Assembly (NCBI GenBank): GCA_003427395.1
Contig: BFEA01000083.1
Location: 2,016,189 to 2,072,105, forward strand
DNA: 55,917 bases
Direction: 5' to 3'
DNA from: Chara braunii
Lineage: Eukaryota; Streptophyta; Charophyceae; Charales; Characeae
A program made the translations under genes and the position numbers. Shown here in pieces: positions 20,946-32,394 of this stretch (within the stretch, counting starts at the first letter, position 1; each line of letters opens with the position of its first letter). Below the pieces are notes generated by a model, which was not told where the DNA came from, ran no database searches, and was given only the letters and a program-made list of their open reading frames with translations.

Positions 20946-21832
20946 ATTGGTACCTTGATCAATCTCGCTGGCGTTCAATGGGTAGAGGTTTGTTCTTATA
21001 AAGATACATTTTCCCCACTACTTCATCCTTCGCCCTTACCACGAGGTAGTTGTCGTATCCTGGCCAGCTCTTGCTCCGGGTGGCCTTACACCCTGCGTTG
21101 GGAGTGCGACTTACCAAAGTCGGGGGTTTTCCTACCAGGTCCATAGTGATCAGGAACTCCGCAGGAGTAGCCTTCGGTTAAGGCCCTCTGTGTCGGACTC
21201 CAAGCTCTGCGAACCTTGTCGGCGCCACGTGGCAAAACAGGGAGAACCCCGTTACCTTTTAGACCTCTTCCAGCCTGGGAAAAACTGGCGACTGTCCAGG
21301 CCCCCGAGGAACCCCTTCGACATAGACTGCACAAAAAGAGTGATGAGTGTCTCACTCTTAGATCAGGGCCAACTGGACTGGGTTATAGGTTTGACAGAGT
21401 TGACTGTGGCTATTCTCATTTACCTTCCTTTTTCCGTTTGGCTATTCGTTTTTCACCAGCATGGGAGTAGGTGAGAAAAAGCGACAAAGGATGTTGTTTC
21501 AGCATCTTGCATCAGCCAGGTGCTATTGCTGTAGGTGTCAGCAATTGTAAAGCTACACACAACGCTCAGACTACTAAAAGCATGTCCTATTTGTTCTACA
21601 TATGAGCAACCAGATAACGTCTGTGGAGACAACTCGTCAACTTTTAGTAGGAATAGGAAGGGGCTGCAGTTTCCCAGCTTCGAGGTCGTTTGTAGGATTG
21701 ACACTTTGGAACTTGTAAGATTTGACATCTTGAACTTGGTGAGACCAGTATATGTAGTGGGAGTAGGTTGTCAAAGGTGTTCTTACATCCTAGATGACTA
21801 GCTGATTTGGTCTTGTGGTGCTCACCCTAAAA
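20946..21832. other. No gene recognised
   Basis: Several overlapping open frames on both strands between 21086 and 21474 have moderately GC-rich composition but no recognisable motif. Possibly more element-derived sequence linked to the minus-strand remnant that follows. Confidence 0.4.
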
Positions 21833-22720
21833 TTACGTGCCAAGGCCATTGACATCAAGAACAAACAAGTGGCAGTTATCCTTGAGCTCCCGATAGAGAA
21901 CGTCATCACTACTTAAGGTCATGCACATGAAGAACAAACAAATGGCAGTTGTTCTTTGGCTCCCGATAGAGAACATCATCATTACTTGACTATCTCGCTG
22001 TCTGGGAAGTGATGAGTAGATGTCTTCCAAATCCAAATACAACACATCTGATAACCGCAGGAGAAACAAGCATAAAAAAAACGGACAACTCTGCGACGAC
22101 GATGGCATCGACTGCCTTGGCAATAAGCTTGTGATCCGGTGTCCACAAGAGAGCATCCGCTACTCTATTACTTCCATCGACAGTGCAACATGTCATAAAA
22201 CAAGATTTAGCAAGATGGTCAATCCGCCCAACTTGAGTGATATACCGGTCACAATGTTGTCCATGTGCATGACAGAGTGGAGACCATGTAACTGTGGACA
22301 CCACACTTTCATGACACTTAGAAACTATCCTCTGGGTGCTTATGGTGTTGTCGGGTTGTCGGCTTATCAACTTCAGTGGAATCAATGGAATCAAAGGCTC
22401 AATTGAGAAACACCGACATGGCTACCAGGGAAATGAATCAGAGGAAGGCTTGCTGTGATACCCGGGTAACAAGAATGCTACGAAGAGATTGTGGAAGGAA
22501 GGAAAGACTCGGCTCTCAGACATACAAACTCGACTCAAAAGTACTAATCTGGGATTTGGAATTTTGGGTTCGAGTGTGAGTGTGCCTTGAAACAGACTTT
22601 GACTCCACAAATAACGATTCCAACAACAAAACGAGCTCTTCCAACCAAAAATAGAATGAAGCAGTTGATTGAATGATTCACCAACAATACTGCTGACCAT
22701 CCGTACAACTACTGTGGGCA
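21833..22720 (-). pseudogene. Ty3-type pol remnant (RNase H end)
   Basis: Minus-strand reading contains GTLTLEPKIPNPRLVL near 22590, like the start of an RNase H domain (LTSEPVL.IP.P). Later, near 22160, it has VDGSNRVADALLWTPDHKL, closely matching the GK.N.VADALSR.PDH signature at the RNase H to integrase junction of Ty3-like elements. The order and spacing fit one degraded element on this strand. Motifs between them are not readable. The remnant is unrelated in strand to the better-kept Ty3 element at 42.8-48.7 kb. Confidence 0.5.
21841..21990 (-). repeat. Tandem ~72-bp duplication inside the pol remnant
   Basis: Two copies of a unit containing TTCTCTATCGGGAGC and AACTGCCA(T/C)TTGTTTGTTC on the minus strand. 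Translated, both give a DDVLYRE.K(D/N)NCHLFVL segment, so the duplication stayed in frame. Confidence 0.8.
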
Positions 22721-23286
22721 AGTGAGACTTGGATCTGAACAGGTCCCGTCACATGTTCCCCCCCCTTTCCACACTAACGCGACTTCGTTCTTCTCCTCTT
22801 ACACCCTTTTCTTCTTCTATTCTCTTCTCCTCTTTTTATTTTTTATTTTTTATTTTTTATTACCATTCTATATTTCTCATCCTTATTCATCTATATTTCA
22901 ATTTTTCCCAAATTTTCTCCCGCTCATTATCCGATACGCAACTTTGATCCTATCGATACTATAGATGTATAATACTTATAAAACAATTAAAAAAACTTAG
23001 CTCGGCTTGCTTTTCTTCAGAGGGGTTTGTTTGTAGCCGGCCACGTAATGATTACATGAATCCGAGATTCAAAAACGCCCGTTTGGACAGGCCAGACGAA
23101 TTTACTTTCGAATCGCTTCCTTCTCTTTTGTCCTTCTTCGTCTTTGTCTTTGCTACTTCCTTCTTCTTTTGTTTCATGCTTTTCTTTCGCCCTTTCTCTC
23201 TCATACATATGCACACATGCGCTAGTTGTAGTAGAAGATTCATTGTTCATCTTATCGATGGAAGCTACATAAACTTGCGCTCCTCC
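22721..23286. other. No gene; pyrimidine-rich on plus strand
   Basis: Long CT- and T-rich stretch with (TTTTTTA)n at about 22836-22860. The minus-strand Lys/Glu-rich frame near 23150 is low complexity only. Confidence 0.5.
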
Positions 23287-23405
23287 TCTCAGTAGAAGTA
23301 CAATGAGGTGGGCGATAAAATTCGAAACATACGGGTTCTTTCTCCTGCTCCTTCGTAGCAGTCGTTGTCGTGAGAATAGCTCGTCGAGAGAGTTGAAAAT
23401 AGCGT
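23287..23405 (+). repeat. Dispersed ~120-bp repeat, copy 2
   Basis: Partner of 20815-20945. Confidence 0.75.
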
Positions 23406-23479
23406 TGCCTGACCTTTTGTTTACCACTAGTGATTGGTTCGTCAGTCCTTTGCAACTCGCAACCACCTTGAAGCAATGC

Positions 23480-24425
23480 AGAGAGTAGCTTGTAACTCAA
23501 GGACAAAGTCCTGGATCTACGCTCAAATCGCTACCATCAATAGGCACAGAAGGTAAGTCTCATCTTCCTTACCTCTCTTTCTTTCCCCTTCTTTCTCTTC
23601 TTCTTCTTCTCCTCCCTCGTCTCGTTCGTCCCTCTTGTTTCGTGCTCCTACTTCTTGCCTTCCCTTCTCCTTCTCACTTCCTCGTATGTATCCTTGGTCA
23701 AGATCGCATCTCAACAGAAATACGAGAATCTCCAAGCGCACACCAGAACAAGATCCCAACAAAGAATGCAACCCCTACTCACTCATGCTACCCTCGTGCC
23801 CGTTCTCCGCTGCTTGTCTGTGCACGCACTAGCACATATAATGACTTTTTCCTTTGCTCCTATCCGAGCATTCGCAAGCTTGCACATGTGATTACGAAAT
23901 CACGAGAGCACTGTTTGACATTTCGTACAATCAGCACAAACTTGTCTTCCCAAAGTAGTTTATAACTCAAGGACAAAGTCCCGGATCTTCGCCCAGATCG
24001 ATACCATCAATAGGCACAGAAGGTAATTCTCATATTCCTTACCTCTCTTTCTTTCCCCTTCTTCCCCTTCTTCTTCTCCTCCCTCGTCTCCTTCGTCCCT
24101 CTTGCTTCGTGCTCCTACTTCCTGCCTTCCCTTCTCCTTCTCACTTCCTCGAATGCATCCGTGGTCAATATTGCATCTCAACAGAAATACGAGAATTTCC
24201 AAGCGCACACTACGACAAGATCCCAACAAAGAATGCAACCCTTACTCAATCATGCTACCTCTTGCCCGTTCTATGCTGCTAGTCTGTGCACGCACTAGCA
24301 AATAAAATGACTTTCTCCTTTGCTCCTATCCGAGCATTCGCAGACTTGCACATGTGATTACGAAATCACGAGAGCACTGTTTGATATTACGCACAATCAT
24401 CACAAAATTTTCTTCGCACATCTTT
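23480..24425. repeat. 470-bp tandem duplication
   Basis: Two head-to-tail copies. AACTCAAGGACAAAGTCC starts at 23494 and again at 23964. Both run through a CT-rich stretch, TTCGTGCTCCTACTTC(T/C)TGCC, ACAAGATCCCAACAAAGAAT and AATCACGAGAGCACTGTTTG. Divergence is low. They could be two LTR-like units or a simple segmental duplication; no TG...CA ends are clear. Confidence 0.85.
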
Positions 24426-24701
24426 TTTTGCTTGCATACTAACCTTTTATAGTACGTATACTCAATGTATACTCAATTCAATATGAGAAATATGAAAAAG
24501 TTTAAATAACAGAAAGAAAAAAGAATTGGTCTAGAAAAAAGACCACGACACCAATTCGACGACTCAAACCGAAGGCAAGCGGCGACCACGTAAATACACC
24601 TGAAGCCTATTCCCAATCATTGATCAAATCGTCGACATCCATTGACGAACGAATAAACCGTCAACGTCAATCGCTATCAACACTGCACCTATTCCCAATA
24701 C

Positions 24702-24739
24702 CTGTCTCTTATACACATCTAGATGTGTATAAGAGACAG
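24702..24739. other. Nextera mate-pair junction adapter (artefact)
   Basis: CTGTCTCTTATACACATCT followed directly by its reverse complement. This is the Tn5 mosaic-end circularisation adapter of Illumina mate-pair libraries, not genomic DNA. Sequence left and right may not be neighbours in the genome. The translated artefact reads VSYTHLDVYKRQ. Confidence 0.97.
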
Positions 24740-24924
24740 GTAGTAGCCGTAAAAGGAAAAAAAAAAACAAAAAAAAAAGCGCCAAAAAAAAACAAAGCGA
24801 GCAGCCACTTCTGACCTTCAAGTCTCGTCGACAAGGCCCTCCCGTCGTCGACTGACGTTGAAGTCGTCGACAAGGCCTTCCTATATCATGGATCATTGAT
24901 AGAAGAACAGACAACGCCCTCACA

Positions 24925-25800
24925 CATGGTAAGCGCAGCCTCTGGCTGCGAACACTACCACATACCACTCTTCCGATCCGAATGTATCTGATCGTAATTG
25001 CAGTAAAAATCCGGCCAGACATGGATGTATTCTGGCTACACCATAAAATAGTAAAATAAAAAAAAACAATAATATAAAAAAATAATAATAATAATAATAA
25101 AATAATAATAAAATTCTGTGGCACTTCATATTCGGGGGAAAAAGGTAGCTCAGGGCGCACTCACACTACCATACCACTTTTCGAAATGTATCTAATTATA
25201 ATTGCAGCCAGAATTCCGGCCAGACATGGATGTATCTGGCTACACCATAAAATAGTAAAATTAAAAAAAAACAATAACATAATAATAAAAAAAAATAATA
25301 AAAAAAAAGCAAGAAAACGAACCGGCACATGTTCAAGTCGTTGACAAAGCCCTCCCGTCGTGGATCGTCGACAACGCCCTCACAAATCTCAGGCTGGTCT
25401 ACGCTTTTTTCCTGTGGTCCTGTGGTACTAGGCTGATCTATGCTCTTTTCCTGTGGCACTTCATTTCCTTTGGAACTTCATATTCGGGGGAAGAAGGTAG
25501 CTCAGGGCGTACTGACACTACCACTCTTCCGAATGTATCTGACGAAAAAGAAAATAAAATAATAAAAAATCAAGTGACACTTCATATTCGGGGCGAATGA
25601 ATCTGATTGTAATTGCGGCCAGACACAAATCTTAGGCTGGTCTACGCTCTTTTCCTGTGACACTTCATATTCGGGGGAAGAAGGTAGCTCAGGGCGTACT
25701 CACACTACCACTCTTCCCAATATATCTGGCGAACGAATGTATCTGATTGTAATTGCGGCCAGACATAGATGTTTCAAGCTACACCATATAAAAAAAAAAA
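24925..25800 (+). repeat. Cluster of ~5 interspersed repeat units
   Basis: Units at about 24930-25060, 25125-25265, 25465-25560, 25572-25630 and 25655-25795. They share CTTCATATTCGGGGG, GGTAGCTCAGGGCG, ACTCTTCCGAATGTATCTGA, TTGTAATTGCGGCCAGACA and GGCTACACCATA, in complete or partial form. A second motif (GTCGACAAGGCCCTCCCGTCGT) recurs between them at 24827, 24868 and 25350. AAT-rich tails separate units. Confidence 0.8.
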
Positions 25801-25804
25801 ATGA

Positions 25805-25916
25805 TGAATAAAAAAAGAAAAAATCCAGTCGTCGATCGTTGATTTCGATCGATTCGATTCCGTTATGACCCCCTGCCGATCGATTTTTTCGATTTTCGAT
25901 TTTTGATGACCCCCCG
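25805..25916. repeat. CGAT-rich degenerate repeat
   Basis: TCGATCG and TCGATTTT motifs recur, ending in two ATGACCCCC blocks just before the 1.4-kb repeat. Confidence 0.6.
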
Positions 25917-27090
25917 CTGTCGGAGCAAACACCCTTACAAGGGTATTCGCTCATGATTTTGCATTTGACACAAAGTCGATACCAGTTGCCATAACAAGGA
26001 TGGTCTGAGATAAGGAGTGAAAGGATTTTGGCACAGTACCATGAGAGGAATTCCTCAACCACTTCTAGTACGTGCGCGCTAACACGATGCGCGCAGAGAC
26101 ATTACGACTCAGCGTACTAAATACTCGAGTGACAATGCAAGTTATTGCGGCAAGCACGGAGATAGAAAAAAACAAAGGTAGGAAGTGAGACCTCCGACCA
26201 CAAAGTGGACGGAGGGTTAACCGAAAGGAAAGAAGTCGCGCAAGGAGTGACGACTTTAGTCCAAGATTAGTCGGGAACTGAGACGATATGATCAATAGAG
26301 TTTGTTCGCTCGATAACCGCGAATGTCAGAACCGTCAGTATAAAGGAACCAGCGGATCACTCCGCCATGAGCTCAATAAAAGAGGGCTCGAGAAAAGTAG
26401 TATAAACCCCGACCATACAGTGAGGGCGGCCAAGAGGACCGTACCGCTTACCACACTTAGCGACAACGGCCATATCAACCTACTGACCATGGAAGGCAGG
26501 CCGTGTGCCTGTTATACCGGTTGAGCCAGCCTTTTACTCGACTAATAGTGAGGTCGCTCCTAATCTAACCGAACTAGGAGCTAGCCCAATAGGTACAGGT
26601 GCGGATTTGCATGCGACAGATCTAGGGAACAAATCCTTTTTGACCCATGGGCTAGCTCTTTTTTTTATGAGCTACCTCGTTCCGCCCGACCACTGTTTGG
26701 ACCGTATTCAAGTTGGTGGGATTCGAACTCATGATCTACAAGTTAGAAGTGGTTAGGGCTGGAAAGATTTAGGCTCGTACCCGTACCAGGAACCCGACAG
26801 GTGCACGCATAGGGAGCAACGAACGAAATTCGGTTAGAGTTTCTTTATTTTTCTTTTTCTGAGATATATTAAAATTCGTTATTTTCTTTTTCCGTATCGT
26901 ACCTAAGCTTCGAGGAAGATTCGTGGGTAGTTGGGAGAAGGAAACAAAACATACACTTACCTGAAAGTTCGGGGGCACGTAGTAGTGATCTCCAACCACC
27001 TTGCACCTGTATACTAATCACTAACGCGGTTAGATTCATCTATAATGAATATTCGAGATATATATCGGTTATTACTATTATTACTATTAC

Positions 27091-27147
<57 letters not shown>

Positions 27148-27334
27148 TATTATTATTATTTCTTATTTCTTCTTAGATTATTAGATATACCATAAATGAA
27201 TCTGCCTCGATTAAAAGGACAGATTCTTCAAACTAAATGGCAGAGACCCGGGGGCTCGCGAGGGCAGAGTCGGGAGCACTTCGAGCAAAAGCTCGCGGCT
27301 GGAATGCAGCAAACGGACAAACGTAAGTGAGCGT
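25917..27334 (+). repeat. 1.4-kb dispersed repeat, copy 1 (LTR-like)
   Basis: Matches 51276-52590 almost throughout, same orientation, beginning at CTGTCGGAGCAAACACCC and ending at GGACAAACGTAAG.GAGCG. It contains TATAAAG (26339-26345) followed 30 bp later by AATAAA (26375-26380), an (ATT)n tract (27070-27160) and an antisense T-arm-like GGGATTCGAACTC (about 26718). Promoter then polyadenylation signal inside a long direct repeat starting TG suits an LTR. No clear primer-binding site follows, so a solo LTR or other repeat is equally possible. This copy carries a ~50-bp insert near 26060 absent from the other. Confidence 0.8.
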
Positions 27335-27775
27335 CAGCAGACCTACGAGGGTATATGCATACTACAGCCAGCAAGCGCAAAACCAACTAGCGAAACGCGA
27401 GCGTGGGGGGTGTGCGTGCGAATGTAGTGAGCAAAAACGGGCTGAACGAGAGTTAAGGAGAAGAGCGTGGGTGTAAGTGAGAGAGAAAGGAGAGAAAGGT
27501 ACGAAGGAGAAAGGAGGAGTTACGAACTAGAAGAACAAATAAGCAGAGAGGAAAAAGGTTCGAGAAAAGTCTAGAAAGAGAAGGAAGGAAGAAAGGGAGA
27601 AGGGACGGAGGAGAGCTCGAAGAGGAAAGCGAAAGGACGGGCGGAGAAGGAAAAAAAGGAGAAAAAAATCTTGCTTACTTGTTTTCTTGCGGAGACATCG
27701 AGATGAGGAACTTGAACCAAGCTCGAACTACGGAGTCAACAGGCGGAGCATCGTGACAAGGATCATATTACAAGT
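27335..27775. other. Purine-rich spacer
   Basis: Long GA-rich, non-periodic stretch. No gene or RNA seen. Confidence 0.5.
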
Positions 27776-27937
27776 AAGTCCCCAACCTTGGCCAACAGCC
27801 AAGGCTCCTACACGCTCCTCGCCGCACGCTACGGGGACCGATAAAACGAGAAAATCATAAAGTAATATTGTATATTTCCACGTTTTAGCGGAAGATTCAT
27901 TCCGCTCTTACTCATCCCATCGATGGAATGAATGTGT

Positions 27938-27998
<61 letters not shown>

Positions 27999-28600
27999 GA
28001 TAAATCTCCAACCTTGGCCAACTGCTAAGTCTCCAACCCGCACCTCACCGCACGCTACTTGGATCGATAGAATGAGCAAATAAAAAAGTGACAGTGTATA
28101 TTTCCACGTTTCAGCAGAAGATTTATTTCGTTCTTGCTCATCCTATCGATGGAGTGTGTGTGTGTGTGTGTGTGTGTGTGAGAAAGAGAAAGAGAAGAGA
28201 GCTAAGTCTTTGATCTACGGTTCGCCGCACGCTACTGGGATCGATAGAACGAGCAAATCATAAGGTGGCAGTGTGCATTTCCCCGTTTCAGCAGAAGATT
28301 CATTAAGAGTTTGCTCGTCCTATCGATGGAATGTGTGTGTGTGAGACATTCATGATTCGACCAAGGAGAGAGGGAGAGAGACGATAGGGCCCCAATCTTG
28401 GCCAACAGCTAAGTCTCCCACCCGCGGAACGACGCATGCTACTCAGATCGATAGAACGAGCAAATCGAAAAGTGACTATGTATATTTTCACGTTTCAACG
28501 GAAGATTCATTCCTTTCTTGCTCGTCTTATCGAAGGAATGTGTGTGTGTGTGTGTGTGTGTGAGTGTGCTCGGGAGCTCACTCTCGGTGGGAGAGTAGTG
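27776..28600 (+). repeat. Four tandem ~200-bp modules with embedded (TG)n(AG)n
   Basis: Modules start at about 27780, 28000, 28200 and 28390. Each has CCAACCTTGGCCAAC (reduced in the third), CGCACGCTAC, a GATCGATAGAACGAGCAAAT-like stretch, TATTTCCACGTTT and GGAAGATTCATT, then ATCGATGGAATG running into a TG tract and usually an AG tract. The microsatellites are part of the unit and differ in length between copies. Confidence 0.85.
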
Positions 28601-28827
28601 TGTGAACTTCACTTCAATTCTTGACTTTTGTGCATGCACCAGGAGGTCTTTCGGGACCAGGTGCATTGTTATTATGAGTGTATTTGGGGCGTATTTCCAA
28701 CTAGATACAGCGATAGGGCCGTGGTCCGTTCCGTTCGGGGAAGACGACAATGCTGACGTGGAGTGTGAGTGTCTTCATGCCTTGAACAAGAATGGGCCTT
28801 CATGAGGGGGAAGGCGGTGCGGAATTT

Positions 28828-28829
<2 letters not shown>

Positions 28830-28876
<47 letters not shown>

Positions 28877-28928
28877 NNNNNNNNNNNNNNNNNNNNNNNN
28901 NNNNNNNNNNNNNNNNNNNNNNNNNNNN

Positions 28929-29004
<76 letters not shown>
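28830..29004. repeat. (CA)n, 52-base assembly gap, (GA)n
   Basis: CA run 28830-28876, Ns at 28877-28928, GA run 28929-29004. The gap joins two different microsatellites and its true length is unknown. Confidence 0.95.
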
Positions 29005-29007
<3 letters not shown>

Positions 29008-29289
29008 TCACCTGGCTGCATGCGCGCTACATTGATGAATCCAGCGAGTCGATTGCCTGGGTTGAAAGGCCCGGGTTGCCTTCCTAAGGTTCATCGTGTT
29101 GGGGATGGATTGTTGTAATTATCGATTTTAAACGAGGAATGCCCAATAAGCGCGAGTCATCAGCTCGCGCTGATTACGTCCCTGCCCCTTGTACGCACCG
29201 ACCGTCGCTCCTATCGATTGAATGGTCCAGTGAAGTGTCTGGATTGCGGTGATCTAGGCGGTCTGCTGATGGGGATGCACGTGGCATAC

Positions 29290-29667
29290 TGTGTGGGGGG
29301 GATCGAGGTTGTGAGTGATGCGACGGGCATACCTGGTACTTGATGCGACGACGTGGTCCGAGATCTGCTCATACTTCGGGAGAGTTATTGACGACATCAT
29401 CTGCGTTGTAGTTGTTGGCTAGATATGATCTGCCATTTGTAGACTGGGCTCAAAGCTCCAGATAGAGAGTTCGACATTCGTTTGTGGTTGATGATGATGA
29501 GACTATATTAGCATGTCACTTTTGAACTCATGCTGCGTTTTTTATTTGATGAAACTCGTGATGCTATTCTGCTTTTGGTTCGAGGTCAAGGCTATCTCGA
29601 CTCGTGTGTATGATGCTTATTGATTGTTGAAGTTTGCTATCGCCCGTTTTCCTTGCACTTATTATTA

Positions 29668-29729
<62 letters not shown>

Positions 29730-29735
29730 GGTTAT
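29290..29735 (+). repeat. GA-core-ATT modular repeat, copy 1
   Basis: Core with CATACCTGGTACTTG, CTTCGG(G/A).AGTT.TTG, TAG.TA..ATCTGCCA and GATGAT.ATGA.GA(G)ACTAT, ending in (ATT)n at 29661-29729. It aligns with 32395-32850. On the minus strand CATACCTGGT reads ACCAGGTATG, like an exon end and 5' splice site. Confidence 0.75.
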
Positions 29736-29935
29736 TATTATTATTTTTAGTATAATTTATTGGGTTAGAGAGAGAGAGAGAGAAAGAAGTTTCCGATCAG
29801 GCGGCTGACCTCATGGTACTTCCACCAGGAGGAGCGAAATCAAATGAATCTCCTGCTACAATATGGAAATATACGTCGACACTTGTGCCAACCCGCTATA
29901 GCGAACTCGCCCCGGCTCGCCCGTGGATTGCAATT

Positions 29936-29974
<39 letters not shown>

Positions 29975-30112
29975 GTGCGTGTGTGTGCAAACCCTGCGGC
30001 TCGTGCTCACCCTACTTCTATCGATGGCAACAATAAAATCAAATGAATCAACCGCTAGAATATGGAGATATACATTGCGGCATTCGTGTACGTGAGTGGT
30101 TGTGTGTGTGTG

Positions 30113-30152
<40 letters not shown>
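29735..30152 (-). repeat. Inverted copies of the 27.8-28.6 kb module, TG tracts and A-run
   Basis: AATGAATCTCCTGCTACAAT..GGAAATATAC (29840-29875) and AATGAATCAACCGCTAGAAT..GGAGATATAC (30045-30080) are reverse-strand relatives of the module upstream. TG tracts lie at 29938-29968 and 30103-30119, followed by 33 As (30120-30152). Confidence 0.7.
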
Positions 30153-30155
<3 letters not shown>

Positions 30156-30510
30156 GAGTTTAGAGAAGGAATGGAAAAGAGAGAGAAAGTGGCATAAAGA
30201 TTACCTGTTTCGTTAACTAATGCCTTGACGTTTGTCGAGCGAACTCACTCAAGACGAGAGGGTTGTCGTTTCGTAAACATGTATCTGATAGGAAAGATAG
30301 CCTGAATGCATTTATTTTGACGACATTAATATTAAATTATTACTATTATTACTATTATTATTATTATTATTATTATGATAGATACAATTTTTACTATCAT
30401 TGCTAATAATACAACTATTACAACAAACTTATCACAGCTACACAGAGGAGAGGAGTAACACGAAGAAGGGGAAGAAACGGGAGGAAGGGAAGTAGAGAGG
30501 AAAAAAAATG
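30153..30510. other. No gene; ATT tract
   Basis: Includes (ATT)n at about 30337-30375. Nothing else recognised. Confidence 0.5.
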
Positions 30511-31025
30511 AACGATGGACTTAGGAGATATCATGATAGCTTGCGAAAGGGGAAAGAAGAAAAAGAAGATAAAGAAGAGGAAGAAGGAAAATAAAAATAA
30601 GAAGAAGAACCAGAAGAAGACGGAGAAGGGGGAAGGAGGAAACGACCACTACAAAGAGAAACAGAATCACACAAGCACATACACACGCACACAAACAGAG
30701 AGAAAAAGAGAGAGGGAGAGGATACATACCTGACCAGGGTCTTCCGCTTTGGTGCTACATAGTACGTGGTCTATGCTTCGGTGCTTTGTGGTACGTGAGT
30801 CAACGTTTTGCGTGAATTTGGTGAGCTTCGTGCTTGGTGCTTTCCGAGAAGCATTGTGGATTTTGTGCTTCATGCTTCGTGCTTCGTCATTGTGGATTCA
30901 GTGCTTGGTGCATCATGGGTTCCTGATGGATTCGGTGCATGGTACTGCGCGCTCCATGGCTCGCAAATCAGCGGTTCATATTATTTAGTGCTCCGTGCTT
31001 TGGTGCTTCATACCTTGTGAGTTAG
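30511..31025. repeat. Degenerate (GAA)n then GTGCTTC-rich repeat
   Basis: 30540-30720 is A/G-rich with AAGAAG periodicity. 30730-31020 is built from imperfect repeats of GTGCTTCGTGCTT- and GGATTC.GTGC-like words. Low complexity; the open frames here are by-products. Confidence 0.65.
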
Positions 31026-31079
31026 AAAGGGAGAAGAAAGGAAGAAGAACTGGAAGAGGAGTGAACAATAGTCAAGAAA

Positions 31080-31298
31080 AGAGAGAGAGGGGCATCAGAT
31101 AGATAGATACACGAGACAGACAATCACAGACAATCAACCAAACAGACACAGACGGTCAAACAAACCAATTCAGACAGACATATACAGACAAGACAGACCG
31201 ACAAACAGACAGACAGGCAAACAGAGAGAAAACAGACAAACAGACAGATGGAGCAAGCACAGACAGACAAGACAGATACAGACAGAAGAACAGACAGA

Positions 31299-31388
<90 letters not shown>

Positions 31389-31401
31389 NAGAGAGAGAGA
31401 A
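31080..31401. repeat. Degenerate (ACAG)n, then (CA)n(GA)n
   Basis: CAGACAGACA-type words dominate to about 31302, then CA (31303-31334) and GA (31335-31401, one N). Related ACAG-rich stretches recur at 33640-33860 and 34040-34190. Confidence 0.85.
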
Positions 31402-31669
31402 ATAAAAAAATAAAAAAAAAATAAAAAGAGAGACAAAGACACTGTATTTATGGATGAATTTTACATCAACTAATATTTAAAGACATAGAACTAATTGTCT
31501 GCTTCTTTTACTCAGAGCGAACATTGTTGTATAACCTTTCATCCTCATTTGTTGTAATTTGTCACGGTTCGCATGTATACATGATGTCCATTTCAACAAA
31601 GTGTACGAGAGTGTGACTTTGCCCTCAGTGTGTGTGTGTTTGTGTGTGTGTGTGTCTGGTGGTGGTGGT

Positions 31670-31714
31670 GGGGGGGGGGGGGGGGGGGGTTGTGTGCTGT
31701 CTCTTATACACATC

Positions 31715-31770
<56 letters not shown>
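31670..31770. other. G-run, half Nextera adapter, GA tract
   Basis: About 20 Gs (31670-31689), then CTGTCTCTTATACACATCT plus AGAT at 31697-31719, then GA (31720-31769). The 19-bp Tn5 mosaic end is exact; the rest of the adapter is lost where GA sequence starts. A chimeric join is likely here. Confidence 0.93.
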
Positions 31771-31774
<4 letters not shown>

Positions 31775-31784
31775 GGTGATGATG

Positions 31785-32100
31785 TGAGGGTACATACCTG
31801 GTATTAGTGACGACCTGCATTTGTCGATATCTTCAAGTACTTCGTTGGCTGCCGACATCAACAGTTGCATTGGCATTTAGTAGCCAGGTAGTAGCCATGT
31901 AGGAGGTAGACTGGCGTCGAGCACTGAGAAGGGAGAAGGGTCTGGGTACATAAGTTGGTGGTGGCAAGAGCAAGTTGTCATTAACATTGGTTATCAATGC
32001 TAGGATTCTCTATTAGAATCGTATTGGTGCAACGCCGCTTTCTGGATACTGTGATACGATTTGGCTTTCAATGTGATCATGCAGCTTGAGTATTGTCATC
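31785..32100 (+). repeat. Modular repeat D, copy 1
   Basis: ACATACCTGGTAT, CGACCTGCA, ATCTTCA.GT and GACA(T/G)C.ACAGTTGCATTG, continuing through GGTACATAAGTTGGTG, align with 34260-34510. Preceded by a GA tract. On the minus strand the segment before ACCAGGTATGT gives similar peptides in both copies (ending S.IPG), so it may derive from an exon. Confidence 0.75.
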
Positions 32101-32109
32101 TCACTATCA

Positions 32110-32394
32110 CTCATTTTTTTTGCACAGAGAGAGAAAGATAGAGAGAGAGAGAGTGAGAGAAGGGAGAGAGAGGACAGGTAAATGCATACCACAACGTACG
32201 GACTAGACGGACATACGGAGGCGAACCTACAGGGCTAGATACGCACAAACAAATAGGCATAAACAGGTATAGCGGACGAGCACACACAAACTGAGCAGGA
32301 GTCATATCCGAGTGGCACCTCTGTCTGATAGAAAAGGCACATGGTGGTCCTTGGGTGCCAGTGGCATCTGTGTGTTGAGGAACGAGGTTGTGAG
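32110..32394. other. Short GA tract and unassigned sequence
   Basis: Imperfect GA at about 32125-32175. No gene recognised. Confidence 0.5.

Noticed and set aside
21086-21474. Overlapping genes on opposite strands
   Set aside because: Both strands stay open over about 90 codons, but neither shows motifs or a credible start. Most likely chance or degraded element sequence.
26288-26524. Conserved 78-aa protein in the 1.4-kb repeat
   Set aside because: The frame is shared by both copies only because the DNA is nearly identical. It overlaps TATA and AATAAA signals and has no domain.
26500-26760. tRNA gene in the 1.4-kb repeat
   Set aside because: A T-arm-like GGGATTCGAACTC and an A-box-like GGCTCAACCGG are both on the minus strand but in the wrong order, and no acceptor stem pairs. 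At most tRNA-derived.
29620-29808. Leu-rich membrane protein
   Set aside because: Translation of an ATT microsatellite. The same applies at 34481-34742.
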